Shown: positions 1 to 7,832, counted from the first letter of the stretch. The stretch is DNA of 14,559 bases from RGIG6353 sp045594565 (GCA_045594565.1 JAZNYT010000038.1:1-14559); one strand, 5' to 3'. A program made the numbers and translations. Notes: a model not told the origin generated them from the sequence alone.

Positions 1-49
1 TCCTCTTGATTAACTATAATTTATATATAGCATCGTTTTTTCGTTTTGG

Positions 50-110
50 CTTACCTGCACTTACCACTGGCTTACCTATCTGCTGAAACAAATTACTTAC
101 CTATGTGCTG
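50..110. repeat. Spaced direct repeats of CTTACCT
   Basis: The heptamer CTTACCT occurs at 50-56, 71-77 and 96-102. The last two copies extend to a 15-bp near-identical unit, CTTACCTATSTGCTG at 71-85 and 96-110, with a single mismatch. The copies start 21 and 25 bp apart, about two to two and a half helical turns. This could be a binding site cluster, a decayed duplication, or chance in a low-complexity spacer. No function is assigned. Confidence 0.45.
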
Positions 111-131
111 ATTTTACAGTTTTCAACCATA

Positions 132-158
132 ATTTTCCATTTTCCATTTTCCATTTTC
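132..158. repeat. 7-bp tandem repeat (ATTTTCC)n
   Basis: ATTTTCC is repeated perfectly at 132-138, 139-145 and 146-152, with a partial fourth copy ending at 158. On the minus strand it reads as GGAAAAT repeats starting a few bases after the ftsY stop codon. It looks like an intergenic microsatellite that could vary in copy number by slippage. No function is visible. Confidence 0.75.
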
Positions 159-160
159 AA

Positions 161-1069
161 TTATTCAAACAGTGCTTTTACGTAGTCCTCGGGAACGAAA
201 GGTCTCAGGTCGTCCTGTCCTTCACCGACGCCGATGAATTTCACGGGTATACCAAGCTCCTCTTTTACAGAGAATACTATACCGCCCTTTGCAGAGCCGT
301 CAAGCTTTGTGAGAACAAGTCCTGTAAGACCTGCCGAGCTTTTGAATTCCTTTGCCTGATTTACCGCATTCTGACCTGTTGTGGCATCAAGGACGAGAAG
401 AGTCTCACGGGATGCCTCAGGAAGCTCACGGGTAATAACCCTGTCGATTTTTGCAAGCTCGTCCATAAGATTCTTCTTGTTGTGAAGTCTTCCTGCCGTG
501 TCGATTATAAGAACGTCGGCGCCCTTTTTCTTTACTGCACCGATGGCATCGTAGACAACGGCGGCAGGGTCGGAGCCCTCACTCTGCTTTATCATTTCAA
601 CGCCTACGCGCTCCGCCCATATACCAAGCTGATCGATAGCGGCGGCACGGAAGGTATCTGCGGCGGCAAGAAGGGGTGTCTTTCCCTCGCTTTTAAGGTA
701 AGAGGCTATTTTTGCAATAGAGGTGGTTTTACCAACTCCGTTTACTCCGATAACGAGAATTACCGAAGGCTTGGTGTCAAGTGCGAGAGGCACTGTATCA
801 CTTTCAAGCTTGGACGCGAGAATCTCGAAAAGTGCCGCCTTTGCAACGTCGCCCTCTTTTATTTTTTCACTCTTTATTCTGTCGCGGAGCTCGTCTATAA
901 CGCTCTCGGTAAGATTTACACCCATATCTGCAAGGATGAGGGTTTCTTCAAGCTCGTCGAAAAAGTCGTCGTCGAAGGCGGACAGTCCCGAGAAGATAGA
1001 AGATACCTGGTTTACAAGTGCGTTTTTTGTTTTTAAGAGTCCGGACTTTAATTTTTCAAAAAATCCCAT
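161..1069 (-). CDS. ftsY: Signal recognition particle receptor FtsY
   Basis: FtsY is the membrane-associated SRP receptor GTPase. It pairs with the Ffh-RNA particle and delivers ribosomes making membrane proteins to the translocon. The 302 residues show an N-terminal helical N domain (about 1-95) and a complete SRP-type G domain: G1 GVNGVGKTT (108-116), DTFRAAA (138-144), DTAGR (190-194), TKLDGSAKGG (254-263) and GVGEGQDDL (280-288). There is no long acidic A domain, as is usual in Gram-positives; membrane contact probably uses the basic, amphipathic start MGFFEKLKSG. The ATG directly abuts the smc stop codon (TAAATG), and its GGAGG lies inside the end of smc, so the two are almost certainly cotranscribed and translationally coupled. 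No clear terminator follows. Confidence 0.97.
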   Translation of the reverse strand: MGFFEKLKSGLLKTKNALVNQVSSIFSGLSAFDDDFFDELEETLILADMGVNLTESVIDELRDRIKSEKIKEGDVAKAALFEILASKLESDTVPLALDTKPSVILVIGVNGVGKTTSIAKIASYLKSEGKTPLLAAADTFRAAAIDQLGIWAERVGVEMIKQSEGSDPAAVVYDAIGAVKKKGADVLIIDTAGRLHNKKNLMDELAKIDRVITRELPEASRETLLVLDATTGQNAVNQAKEFKSSAGLTGLVLTKLDGSAKGGIVFSVKEELGIPVKFIGVGEGQDDLRPFVPEDYVKALFE

Positions 1070-4000
1070 TTAGTTAATTTCTCCTCCGTATTCGGCAAGG
1101 CTTACTCTCAGATAATCCGAAACGCCCTTTTCCTGCATAGTGATACCGTAAAGCATATCAGCCGCCTCCATAGTGCCTCGGCGGTGAGTGATTACGATAA
1201 ACTGAGTTGACATTGAATAGCGCTTTAAGTATTCACCGAAACGATTAACGTTTGCCTCGTCAAGTGCCGCCTCAATTTCGTCAAAAATACAGAAAGGTGA
1301 GGGAGAAACCTTGAGAATTGCAAGATAGAGGGCAATAGCTACGATACTCTGTTCACCGCCCGAAAGAAGTGACAGGCTCTTTATTATCTTGCCCGGAGGC
1401 TGAACGTTTATGTCAATAGTACATTCAAGAACGTCATCACCGCTTACAACTATCTCGGCAGTACCGCCGCCGAAAAGCTCGGTGAAGGTTTCGCGGAACG
1501 CCTTCTGAATGAGCACAAGTGCCTTTGAGAAGGTGTCGCGCATTGTATTTTCAAGGGTAACGATAAGCTTTTCAAGGCTCTTCTTGGCACTGTCGGCATC
1601 ATCGTACTGTGCCTTGAGGAAGTCGTAACGCTCCTTCGTTTCACGGTATTCCTCAACTGAATCAAGGTTTACCGAGCCAAGCTTCTTCATCTCGGCACGA
1701 AGAACGGTAAGTCTTTCTTCTTTTTCTTCTTTGGAGAGGGTATGGTTGGAATGAGCACTTGCGGCAAAGATGATAGCCGTATCAAGGTCCATTTCATAAT
1801 CCTCTGCAAGTCGGGTAAGTATGGAAAGCTTTTCCTTTTCAAGCTCCTCTGAGCGTGCCTTAAACTGTGTGTATAGGCGGAAAGCGTTTTCCTTTTCCTC
1901 GGTGAGCTGCTTCTGGGTAACTCTCATAGACATAGAGGAGGCTTCAAGCGATGAAGCAAGGTCTGCATGAGACTTTATTTCCTCGTCAATCTTCTTTATG
2001 TCTTCCTCGGTCTTTATCTTTTCAAGCTTTGCATTTGCAATGCTCTCATCGGAGCTCTCCCCACGGGCACGAAGCTCCTCAGCCTTTCGGTCAGCCTCTG
2101 CCACCGCTCTTTCAAGCTCTGACTTCTGATTTAGGTTTGCATTTACTCTTTCGCCCGATGACGCAAGGGTAATTTCCGCATCGCTCTTTTTTCCGCCAAG
2201 GGAGGTTACTTCCTCCATCAAGGTGAAGATCTCTGTTTTTATACTGTCCTCTCTCTCCTCGTTGTGCTTTACGCGTTGGCGCGCTATAGCAAGCTCTTCT
2301 TCTATCTTCTTGCCATTTTCAATAATAGAGGACAGGTTGTCACTTGTAACGTCGGAGGTGTGAAGTATCTTCTCATACTCCTCTGTCACCTCTTGAAGTC
2401 TTGTCTTGAGGGCGGTGAGTCTTTCTTCATAAACGTCGGACTGACGAAGAAGCTCATCCTCGCGCTTTTCAAGAAGCTCAACGTCTCGTTCAAGCTCAAG
2501 GAAGGAATTCTGGATCTCGGTCTTTTCGTTTTCGATACGTGTGATTTCGGCGGTTATTTTGGAGATACGCTTTTCAATCTCACGTCCCTCGCTGTCAAGC
2601 TTTTCGATATCTGCGCGACGGGTAAGAATAGCACTGTTCTTAAGGCTCTGACCTCCTGTGAAGGAACCGCCTGCATTGATAAGCTGACCGTCAAGAGTGA
2701 TAATTCTCACCTTGAAGCCCGTCTTTCTCGCAATCTCATTTGCCGCATCAATGTCGGTGGCAACAACAGTTCTGCCAAGAAGGCTTTTTACGATGCCGCG
2801 GTATTTATCCTCGCATCTTATAAGCCTTGAGGCAACCGATATGAAGCCCTGCATTCGTTCAATGTCACGGGTATCGGTCTCATTTCCGTTAACGGTGGTG
2901 AGGGGGAGGAAGGTAGCTCGACCCTGATTTGTACGCTTGAGGTAGGCGATAGCCTCCTTTGCACTTCTCTCATCGTCAACTACAATGTTCTGCATTTGTG
3001 CACCGAGACAGGTCTCGATGGCTGTTATGTATTCGTTATCCGTTACGATAAGCTTTGATATAGGTCCGTGAATACCCGTAAGGTCGGAGGAAACCACCGC
3101 CTTGACGCTTCCCGAAAAGCCGTCGAGAAGCCTGTCCATTCTCTGGAGTGTTTCACGTCTCTGGTTCACTTCAAGAAGCTTGAGCCTTTGACTCTGCTTT
3201 ATCTCGTTTTGTTCCGCAGCCTCTTCTTCAAGTGCGGAAATCTTTTCCTTGCCCTCTGAAAGAACTACGTTTTTCTTTGCAAGGTCTTCTTCAACGCGGT
3301 CAAGCTCGGAGTCAATTTCCTTTTTTTCTCTCTTGGCATTGGAGTAGGATTCCTCGGCAGTCTTCTTTTCTGCTCCTACCGCTTCAAGTCTTTCACGGCG
3401 GATCAGGTTATAGCTCTCGCCCTCCTTTTGCATAAGGTCGTTTTCACTCTTCTGCAAAAGTACCTTTTCGAGTGCCTCTTTTTCTATGTTCGTTTCTTCC
3501 TCTGCGCGTGTAAGCTCGTCACGCTTGAGAGATGCCTTGGAATTTTTTGAAGTTATCTCGTCCTCAACGGTCAGAAGGAGTGCTTTTGCATTCTCCTTTT
3601 CCTTTTCAAGTACCTCTTTTTCAAGGGCAAGGTCATGAAGACGCTTTATATTTGCTTCCTTTTCAGCAGTTATATCTTCAATAAGCTCAGCGTAGTGAGA
3701 GCGGTCGTTTTCGTGGATGGAGATAGATGACTGTATCTCCGAAAGGTGCGCGATAAGTTCGTCTCTGTCGCGGCGCAGATTTCCCTCGGTCATCTTTTCC
3801 TTCTGTACCGAAAGATAGTTTTCCTCAACCTCACGGTCAATTTCAAGAAGCTTTTCTTCTGCTTTACTCAGACGCTCGTTCTGAAGGGCAGTGTTACTGT
3901 CTGCCGTTTCTTTTTCTTTCTCTATTTCCGCAATACGCTCTGCAAATGAGGAAACCTCAAGCTCGGTACGCTCCTTTTTAAGCACAAGATACTTCGATGC

Positions 4001-4633
4001 CTTTTCGCTCTGTCTTTCAAGAGAGGGAAGTCTGGATTCTACCTCGGTGAGAATATCATTTATTCGTGTCAGATTATCCGACACCTTTTCAAGCTTGTTC
4101 GTTGCTTCTTTTTTCTGATAGCGGAGCTTGGAGATACCTGCCGCCTCTTCGAAAATTCCTCGTCTTTCATCACTTTTAGTACTGATAACGTCGGCTATCT
4201 TACCCTGTCCGATTACAGAGTAGCCCTCACGTCCGATACCTGTGTTAAGGAATATATCAACAATGTCGCGAAGACGTACTTGCTTCTGGTTTATGTAGTA
4301 TTCGCTCTCGCCCGAGCGATACAGTCTTCTGCAAACGTTAATTTCGTCCGAGTCAAAGCTTGAACGGCGGTCGGTGTTGTCAAGGGTCATAACGACCTCG
4401 GCATAGCCTGCGGGCTTACGCTTGGCGGTGCCGTTGAAAATAACGTCTTCCATTTTAGAGCCTCGGAGGGATTTCGGGGACATTTCACCAAGTACCCATC
4501 TTACCGCGTCCGAAATATTGGATTTACCGCTTCCGTTAGGTCCCACAATGGCGGTAATACCCCTGTCAAAGGAAATGACCGTCTTGTCGGGGAAGGATTT
4601 AAAGCCATGCATAGTCAAAGCTTTTAAGAACAT
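1070..4633 (-). CDS. smc: Chromosome segregation ATPase SMC
   Basis: SMC is the core ATPase of the bacterial condensin complex; with ScpA and ScpB it organises and helps separate chromosomes. The 1187-residue length is normal for the family. The N-terminal head carries Walker A GPNGSGKS (31-38) and a Q-loop at about 143. A long charged coiled coil runs to about 515. The hinge spans about 520-663 and ends in the glycine-rich NAGGSFTGGQ. A returning coiled coil then leads to the C-terminal head with signature LSGGEQ (1090-1095), Walker B FCIFDE (D1118, E1119) and an H-loop His near 1150. All catalytic motifs are intact. The ATG is preceded by AAAGGAGG (4641-4648) with 7-nt spacing and a sigma-A-like promoter at 4682-4710. 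The scpA and scpB genes are not in the window. The usual upstream neighbour rnc lies about 8 kb away on the other strand. Confidence 0.98.
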   Translation of the reverse strand: MFLKALTMHGFKSFPDKTVISFDRGITAIVGPNGSGKSNISDAVRWVLGEMSPKSLRGSKMEDVIFNGTAKRKPAGYAEVVMTLDNTDRRSSFDSDEINVCRRLYRSGESEYYINQKQVRLRDIVDIFLNTGIGREGYSVIGQGKIADVISTKSDERRGIFEEAAGISKLRYQKKEATNKLEKVSDNLTRINDILTEVESRLPSLERQSEKASKYLVLKKERTELEVSSFAERIAEIEKEKETADSNTALQNERLSKAEEKLLEIDREVEENYLSVQKEKMTEGNLRRDRDELIAHLSEIQSSISIHENDRSHYAELIEDITAEKEANIKRLHDLALEKEVLEKEKENAKALLLTVEDEITSKNSKASLKRDELTRAEEETNIEKEALEKVLLQKSENDLMQKEGESYNLIRRERLEAVGAEKKTAEESYSNAKREKKEIDSELDRVEEDLAKKNVVLSEGKEKISALEEEAAEQNEIKQSQRLKLLEVNQRRETLQRMDRLLDGFSGSVKAVVSSDLTGIHGPISKLIVTDNEYITAIETCLGAQMQNIVVDDERSAKEAIAYLKRTNQGRATFLPLTTVNGNETDTRDIERMQGFISVASRLIRCEDKYRGIVKSLLGRTVVATDIDAANEIARKTGFKVRIITLDGQLINAGGSFTGGQSLKNSAILTRRADIEKLDSEGREIEKRISKITAEITRIENEKTEIQNSFLELERDVELLEKREDELLRQSDVYEERLTALKTRLQEVTEEYEKILHTSDVTSDNLSSIIENGKKIEEELAIARQRVKHNEEREDSIKTEIFTLMEEVTSLGGKKSDAEITLASSGERVNANLNQKSELERAVAEADRKAEELRARGESSDESIANAKLEKIKTEEDIKKIDEEIKSHADLASSLEASSMSMRVTQKQLTEEKENAFRLYTQFKARSEELEKEKLSILTRLAEDYEMDLDTAIIFAASAHSNHTLSKEEKEERLTVLRAEMKKLGSVNLDSVEEYRETKERYDFLKAQYDDADSAKKSLEKLIVTLENTMRDTFSKALVLIQKAFRETFTELFGGGTAEIVVSGDDVLECTIDINVQPPGKIIKSLSLLSGGEQSIVAIALYLAILKVSPSPFCIFDEIEAALDEANVNRFGEYLKRYSMSTQFIVITHRRGTMEAADMLYGITMQEKGVSDYLRVSLAEYGGEIN

Positions 4634-4640
4634 TAAAGTA

Positions 4641-4648
4641 CCTCCTTT
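4641..4648 (-). promoter_or_regulatory. Strong ribosome binding site of smc
   Basis: On the minus strand the sequence is AAAGGAGG, seven bases before the smc ATG at 4633. It is a near-complete anti-Shine-Dalgarno match and fixes this start. Confidence 0.9.
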
Positions 4649-4681
4649 CCGTAAAATTTACATATTTTCACATATACAGTT

Positions 4682-4710
4682 ATTATATAACGAAATAGAG
4701 AAAAAAGCAA
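4682..4710 (-). promoter_or_regulatory. Sigma-A-like promoter of smc-ftsY
   Basis: On the minus strand a -35 box TTGCTT (4710-4705) is separated by exactly 17 bp from a consensus -10 box TATAAT (4687-4682). Transcription would start near 4675, leaving a leader of about 40 nt before smc. The promoter begins just after the stop codon of the small upstream gene (4718), so smc-ftsY can be expressed separately while read-through from upstream remains possible. Confidence 0.75.
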
Positions 4711-4717
4711 GGTTTTT

Positions 4718-4978
4718 TTACATAAGACATATAAGGATTCCGACTATTATACCGAGGAGCAAAAAGATAAGAGATTTTATTCTATCACCTTTTCGCGTTT
4801 TCTTGCCGTATGCATTTTCCTCCTCCATCTGACGTACTATTCTCTTTGCCGCATCAAGAGCCCCCGAATCCCTTTTTCCGCATACCGCATTTTCCTTTAT
4901 GATGAAGTACGCTTCTTCAAAAAGATGCGAGTCGGGGTGCTTCATTACAACGACTCTTCTGTTAAATCCTTTAATCAA
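4718..4978 (-). CDS. Small membrane-anchored protein of unknown function
   Basis: I choose a TTG start at 4978 because minus-strand GAGGTG (4990-4985) sits six bases upstream. This gives 86 residues. The frame stays open further upstream, and an internal ATG at 4945 is possible but has a poorer site. The N-terminal half begins (M)IKGFNRRVVVMKHPD and continues LFEEAYFIIKE; from memory this resembles small conserved proteins of Oscillospirales that start MIKG.NR, but I cannot verify that here. A charged, probably helical middle (about 38-67) precedes a hydrophobic segment, SLIFLLLGIIVGILICLM (69-86), ending at the C-terminus. With no signal peptide, this suggests a tail-anchored protein with a cytosolic N-terminus. 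It lies upstream of smc on the same strand and is divergent from the radical SAM operon. I see no clear promoter of its own. Function unknown. Confidence 0.72.
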   Translation of the reverse strand: MIKGFNRRVVVMKHPDSHLFEEAYFIIKENAVCGKRDSGALDAAKRIVRQMEEENAYGKKTRKGDRIKSLIFLLLGIIVGILICLM

Positions 4979-5060
4979 TTTACCCACCTCGAAATACAAG
5001 TATTTACCATTATTTTGCAACAAAAGAAATATTTTATACCTAATAATAGAAAAATTTTTA

Positions 5061-5089
5061 TTGACAAAGACATTTTTATATATTATTAT
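5061..5089 (+). promoter_or_regulatory. Sigma-A promoter of the seven-gene operon
   Basis: A perfect -35 box TTGACA (5061-5066) is followed after 17 bp by TATTAT (5084-5089). The spacer is very AT-rich. Transcription should start near 5096, giving a leader of about 27 nt that contains GGAGGTG (5111-5117), five bases before the ATG at 5123. It is the only strong promoter I found ahead of the run of genes ending at 13182. Confidence 0.85.
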
Positions 5090-5122
5090 TGTAGACAATG
5101 TGATATAAGGGGAGGTGTCTTT

Positions 5123-6049
5123 ATGGCAAAAAGCGGATTCATATATTCGGATGACAACAAAAGATACCATACCCAGAACTATCATCTCCGTCATACCTTC
5201 GGGGGTAAAGTTACCAAGATATCCCTTGACGCCGGCTTCACCTGTCCCAACATTGACGGCAGGTGCGGTGTAGGCGGTTGTATTTACTGCCTTGACGGAA
5301 GCGGTACAGGCTCAAAGGAAAGCCTCATATCACAGTTCAATTATGAAAAAGAGAGAATGAGTCATAAATGGAAGTCCGATAAATTCATCGTCTACCTTCA
5401 GGCGCATTCCAATACCTATGCCCCTCTTGATACCTTAAAGCGTATTTATTCCGAGGTGCTTTCCTTTGAAAACGTCGTGGGACTTTCTGTTGCTACCCGT
5501 GCCGACTGCATCGATGACGATACGGCAGACCTTCTTTCGGAGATTTCAAAGACTACCTACCTCAACGTGGAGCTTGGACTTCAAAGCACCTTTGACGAGA
5601 CGGCAAAGCTTATCAACCGAGGTCATACCTACGACGACTTTCTTCGGGGCGTTGAAATGATGAAGAAGCGTGACATTAAGGTCTGTGTTCATCTTATAAA
5701 CGGACTTCCCGGTGAGACATACGATATGATGATAGAAAACGTCAGGCGTGTAAACGCTCTTGACGTATTCAGCATAAAGCTTCATCTCCTCCACGTGCTT
5801 CGGGGAACACCACTTGAAAAGATGTATATGAGAGGGGAGTGCCCCACCTTCGAGCTTTTCGACTACGTAAGGCTCGTTTGTGACGAACTTGAATATATAA
5901 AGCCCGAAACGGTTATACAAAGGCTTACGGGAGACGGAGACAGAGAGCATCTAATATCACCGCTTTGGAGTATGAAGAAGTTCGTCGTTCTCGACGAAAT
6001 AGATAAAGAACTTGAAAAAAGGAAGACCTTTCAGGGAATCAGAATATGA
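5123..6049 (+). CDS. Radical SAM protein, YhcC/YtqA (TIGR01212) family
   Basis: The ATG at 5123 follows GGAGGTG and gives 308 residues, the usual family length; the frame is open further upstream, but that part crosses the promoter. The [4Fe-4S]/SAM site is C41-x11-C53-x2-C56, in CPNIDGRCGVGGCIYC, the pattern of the YhcC/YtqA family and not the common CX3CX2C. C48 inside the loop is an additional cysteine. Further family features are VATRADCI, VELGLQST, NRGHTYDDF and the C-terminal QRLTGDGDRE. Distant homology to Elp3-type radical SAM enzymes and location beside RNA-modification genes suggest an RNA substrate. I recall reports linking B. subtilis YtqA to modification of tRNA wobble uridine; treat that as unverified. 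First gene of the operon; its stop overlaps the next start (ATGA). Confidence 0.92.
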   Translation: MAKSGFIYSDDNKRYHTQNYHLRHTFGGKVTKISLDAGFTCPNIDGRCGVGGCIYCLDGSGTGSKESLISQFNYEKERMSHKWKSDKFIVYLQAHSNTYAPLDTLKRIYSEVLSFENVVGLSVATRADCIDDDTADLLSEISKTTYLNVELGLQSTFDETAKLINRGHTYDDFLRGVEMMKKRDIKVCVHLINGLPGETYDMMIENVRRVNALDVFSIKLHLLHVLRGTPLEKMYMRGECPTFELFDYVRLVCDELEYIKPETVIQRLTGDGDREHLISPLWSMKKFVVLDEIDKELEKRKTFQGIRI

Positions 6050-6807
6050 TTAAAATAACCTCACGCAAAAATGCTTTGGTAGCCTTTGCTCTCGACCTTC
6101 ACGACAAGAAGGTACGTGACAGAGAAGGCTTGTTTTTCACCGAAGGAAGAAAGCTTTACCACGAAGGACTTGTCTGGTCAGGTGAGCCTACAATCATTTT
6201 CGTTACCGAAGAATACTACGAAAAAAATCCCGATATTACGGCAGAGGAAATATATCTTGTAACCTCTGACGTGTATGCTAAAATAACCGATGAAAAATCG
6301 CCCGAGGGTATATTTGCGATTTTTCGCAAGCCCGAAATCAAGGCTTCGAGGAAATCGAGTGTAGTACTTCTCGAAGGAATACAGGACCCCGGTAATCTTG
6401 GCACTATTCTTCGTACTGCCGTGGCTTTCGGAGTATCCGAGGTGCTGACGGTAGGCTGCGCCGACGTGTACAGTCCCAAGACGGTACGCTCTACTATGGG
6501 AGCTGTTTTCAAGATTCCTACACGTTCGTTTGAAAGTATCGACGCTGCCGTGGAATATGCAAGGGGTGTAAGCGATAAAATAATTGCAACGGCTCTGCAT
6601 TCCGACAGTATACCTCTTGAAGAAACCGACACTTCCTTTGCTACCGTAATGATAGGCAGTGAGGGAAGAGGACTCAGCGAGAGGGCAATAGAGCTTGCCG
6701 ATGAAAAGGTGATAATTCCTATGGAGAACACAGAATCTCTTAACGCATCTGTTGCGGCGGCGCTTTGTATGTATCACTCCATGGCGAAAAGGAAAGGCGT
6801 GAAATGA
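6046..6807 (+). CDS. SpoU/TrmH-family RNA 2'-O-methyltransferase
   Basis: This predicted SAM-dependent enzyme methylates a ribose 2'-hydroxyl in RNA, most likely 23S rRNA, though the exact nucleotide cannot be told from sequence. It has 253 residues. An N-terminal substrate-binding region begins MIKITSRKNALVAF with FFTEGRKL near 30-37. The SPOUT knotted domain shows all three motifs: motif 1 LEGIQDPGNLGTILRTA (109-125, with N117 and R123), motif 2 IGSEGRGL (203-210), and motif 3 IPMENTESLNASVAAAL (224-240). The architecture is of the RlmB/TsnR/MRM3 type. The start overlaps the radical SAM stop and its own stop overlaps the dprA start, both as ATGA, so translation is probably coupled in both directions. 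Substrate specificity is inference. Confidence 0.92.
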   Translation: MIKITSRKNALVAFALDLHDKKVRDREGLFFTEGRKLYHEGLVWSGEPTIIFVTEEYYEKNPDITAEEIYLVTSDVYAKITDEKSPEGIFAIFRKPEIKASRKSSVVLLEGIQDPGNLGTILRTAVAFGVSEVLTVGCADVYSPKTVRSTMGAVFKIPTRSFESIDAAVEYARGVSDKIIATALHSDSIPLEETDTSFATVMIGSEGRGLSERAIELADEKVIIPMENTESLNASVAAALCMYHSMAKRKGVK

Positions 6808-7832
6808 CGGAAAAGCTCTTATATTGGGTATGGCTGACAAAGGTGCTTGAATTTTCCACCGCCCGTATCGGTGCGGTGTATAGAAAATTTTCGCCGGAGG
6901 AAGCGTATCACGCTTCGAGAGACGTGCTTGAGGACGCGGGCATCGATGATAATATAATTGATGCTCTTGAAAACAAGGACCTTACAGATACAAGAAAAAT
7001 AGTGGAAAGATGCACTTCTCTCGGAATAAAGATTGTAACGGCGAATTCATCACTCTACCCCAGAATGCTTGAAAGGCTGAAGGACAAGCCATATATTATC
7101 TACGTCAGAGGCGACCTTGCCTGTCTTAAAAGGCGATGTGCCGCTTTTGTTGGCACAAGACGTATGACGAAAAAGGGCGAGGAGATAGCAAGAGATACAG
7201 CAACAAGCCTTCTTGATAGGGGGTATACTCTTATCAGCGGTGTTGCGGACGGAATAGACACGGTACCCGCACTCATAAGCATTGAAAGGGGAAAGCCCTT
7301 CGTTGCGGTAATGGGTGTTGATATAGATAAGTATTATCCCGCATCAAATAAAAGCCTTATCGACAAAATTGCAAAAAACGGCGCGGTTATATCCGAGTAT
7401 CCGCCCTTTACAAACGGAAGGTATTTCGTTGACCGCAACCGCATAATTGCAGGTCTTGCAGATGAAACCTACGTGATAGAGGCACCCGAAATGAGCGGAG
7501 CGATATCAACGGGAGAGGCTTCCTTGCGACTCGGAAACAAAACCTTTGCTCCCGATGAGGAGGGTATGACCTTTAAGGGATGTAAATATCTTTTGAAAAA
7601 AGGTGCAAATCCCATTGGCGGTGAGAAAAAGAAAAGGGAGAAAAAGAAAGAAATGCCCGTCCTTGACGGAACAAGGCTTTATATATACGAAAAACTAATG
7701 AAGGGCAGCTTTACCGACGAGGAGCTTATCAACGAAGACCACCCCGTCACCGAAGTGCTTACGGCTCTCACCGAGCTGGAGCTTGACGGACTTATTACTG
7801 CATTGCCCGGCGGAAAATATAAACTTAACTGA
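6804..7832 (+). CDS. dprA: DNA-processing protein DprA (divergent)
   Basis: DprA binds incoming single-stranded DNA during transformation and loads RecA. The ATG at 6804 sits in an ATGA overlap with the preceding stop and follows GGAAAGG, giving 342 residues. An N-terminal helical region (1-100) precedes the Rossmann-like core (about 113-268): FVGTRRMTKKG (115-125), ISGVADGID (144-152), RNRIIAGL (211-218) and EAPEMSGAIST (226-236). A lysine-rich linker (275-284) leads to a winged-helix domain (about 288-342). Several conserved spots differ from consensus: GxARGID reads GVADGID, the following AAH reads VPA, and the loop before RNR is shortened. The protein is recognisable, but its binding pocket may be altered. 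The neighbouring topA supports the orthology. Other competence genes are not in the window. Confidence 0.9.
   Translation: MTEKLLYWVWLTKVLEFSTARIGAVYRKFSPEEAYHASRDVLEDAGIDDNIIDALENKDLTDTRKIVERCTSLGIKIVTANSSLYPRMLERLKDKPYIIYVRGDLACLKRRCAAFVGTRRMTKKGEEIARDTATSLLDRGYTLISGVADGIDTVPALISIERGKPFVAVMGVDIDKYYPASNKSLIDKIAKNGAVISEYPPFTNGRYFVDRNRIIAGLADETYVIEAPEMSGAISTGEASLRLGNKTFAPDEEGMTFKGCKYLLKKGANPIGGEKKKREKKKEMPVLDGTRLYIYEKLMKGSFTDEELINEDHPVTEVLTALTELELDGLITALPGGKYKLN

Larger units (their letters stand above)
1..160. other. Non-coding region downstream of ftsY
   Basis: No convincing reading frame is seen on either strand. The stretch is AT-rich. It holds three CTTACCT copies (at 50, 71 and 96) and a 7-bp tandem repeat (132-158), listed separately. 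I see no GC-rich hairpin followed by a T run that would terminate ftsY transcription on the minus strand. Positions 1-4 read AGGA on the minus strand and could be a ribosome binding site for a minus-strand gene just outside the window, but this cannot be shown here. Confidence 0.5.

Noticed and set aside
482..1036. A 184-codon open frame on the plus strand inside ftsY
   Set aside because: It is antisense to intact GTPase motifs and its translation looks unlike a folded protein.
2264..2830. A 188-codon open frame on the plus strand inside smc
   Set aside because: It is a shadow of the SMC hinge and coiled-coil codons, without an initiation signal or a recognisable product.
4701..4717. A6/T6 inverted repeat as a terminator between the small gene and smc
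   Set aside because: The stem is A-T only with a six-base loop and overlaps the smc -35 region; it lacks the GC-rich stem needed for intrinsic termination.
4925..5122. Upstream extension of the radical SAM protein by 66 codons
   Set aside because: This part lies before and across the TTGACA/TATTAT promoter and is not family-like; the ATG at 5123 has a strong GGAGGTG site.
4991..5122. A minus-strand promoter for the small membrane protein (TTGTCA or TTGCAA candidates)
   Set aside because: No candidate -35 box has an acceptable -10 box at 16-18 bp; the matches are what AT-rich sequence gives by chance.
4979..5194. Upstream extension of the small membrane protein to a 158-residue form
   Set aside because: The extension runs across the divergent promoter and its AT-rich leader and has no good ribosome binding site; the TTG at 4978 is better supported.
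6178..6840. A 220-codon open frame on the minus strand across the SpoU gene
   Set aside because: It lies opposite a complete SPOUT domain and is rich in odd basic and aromatic runs; there is no upstream promoter or ribosome binding site.
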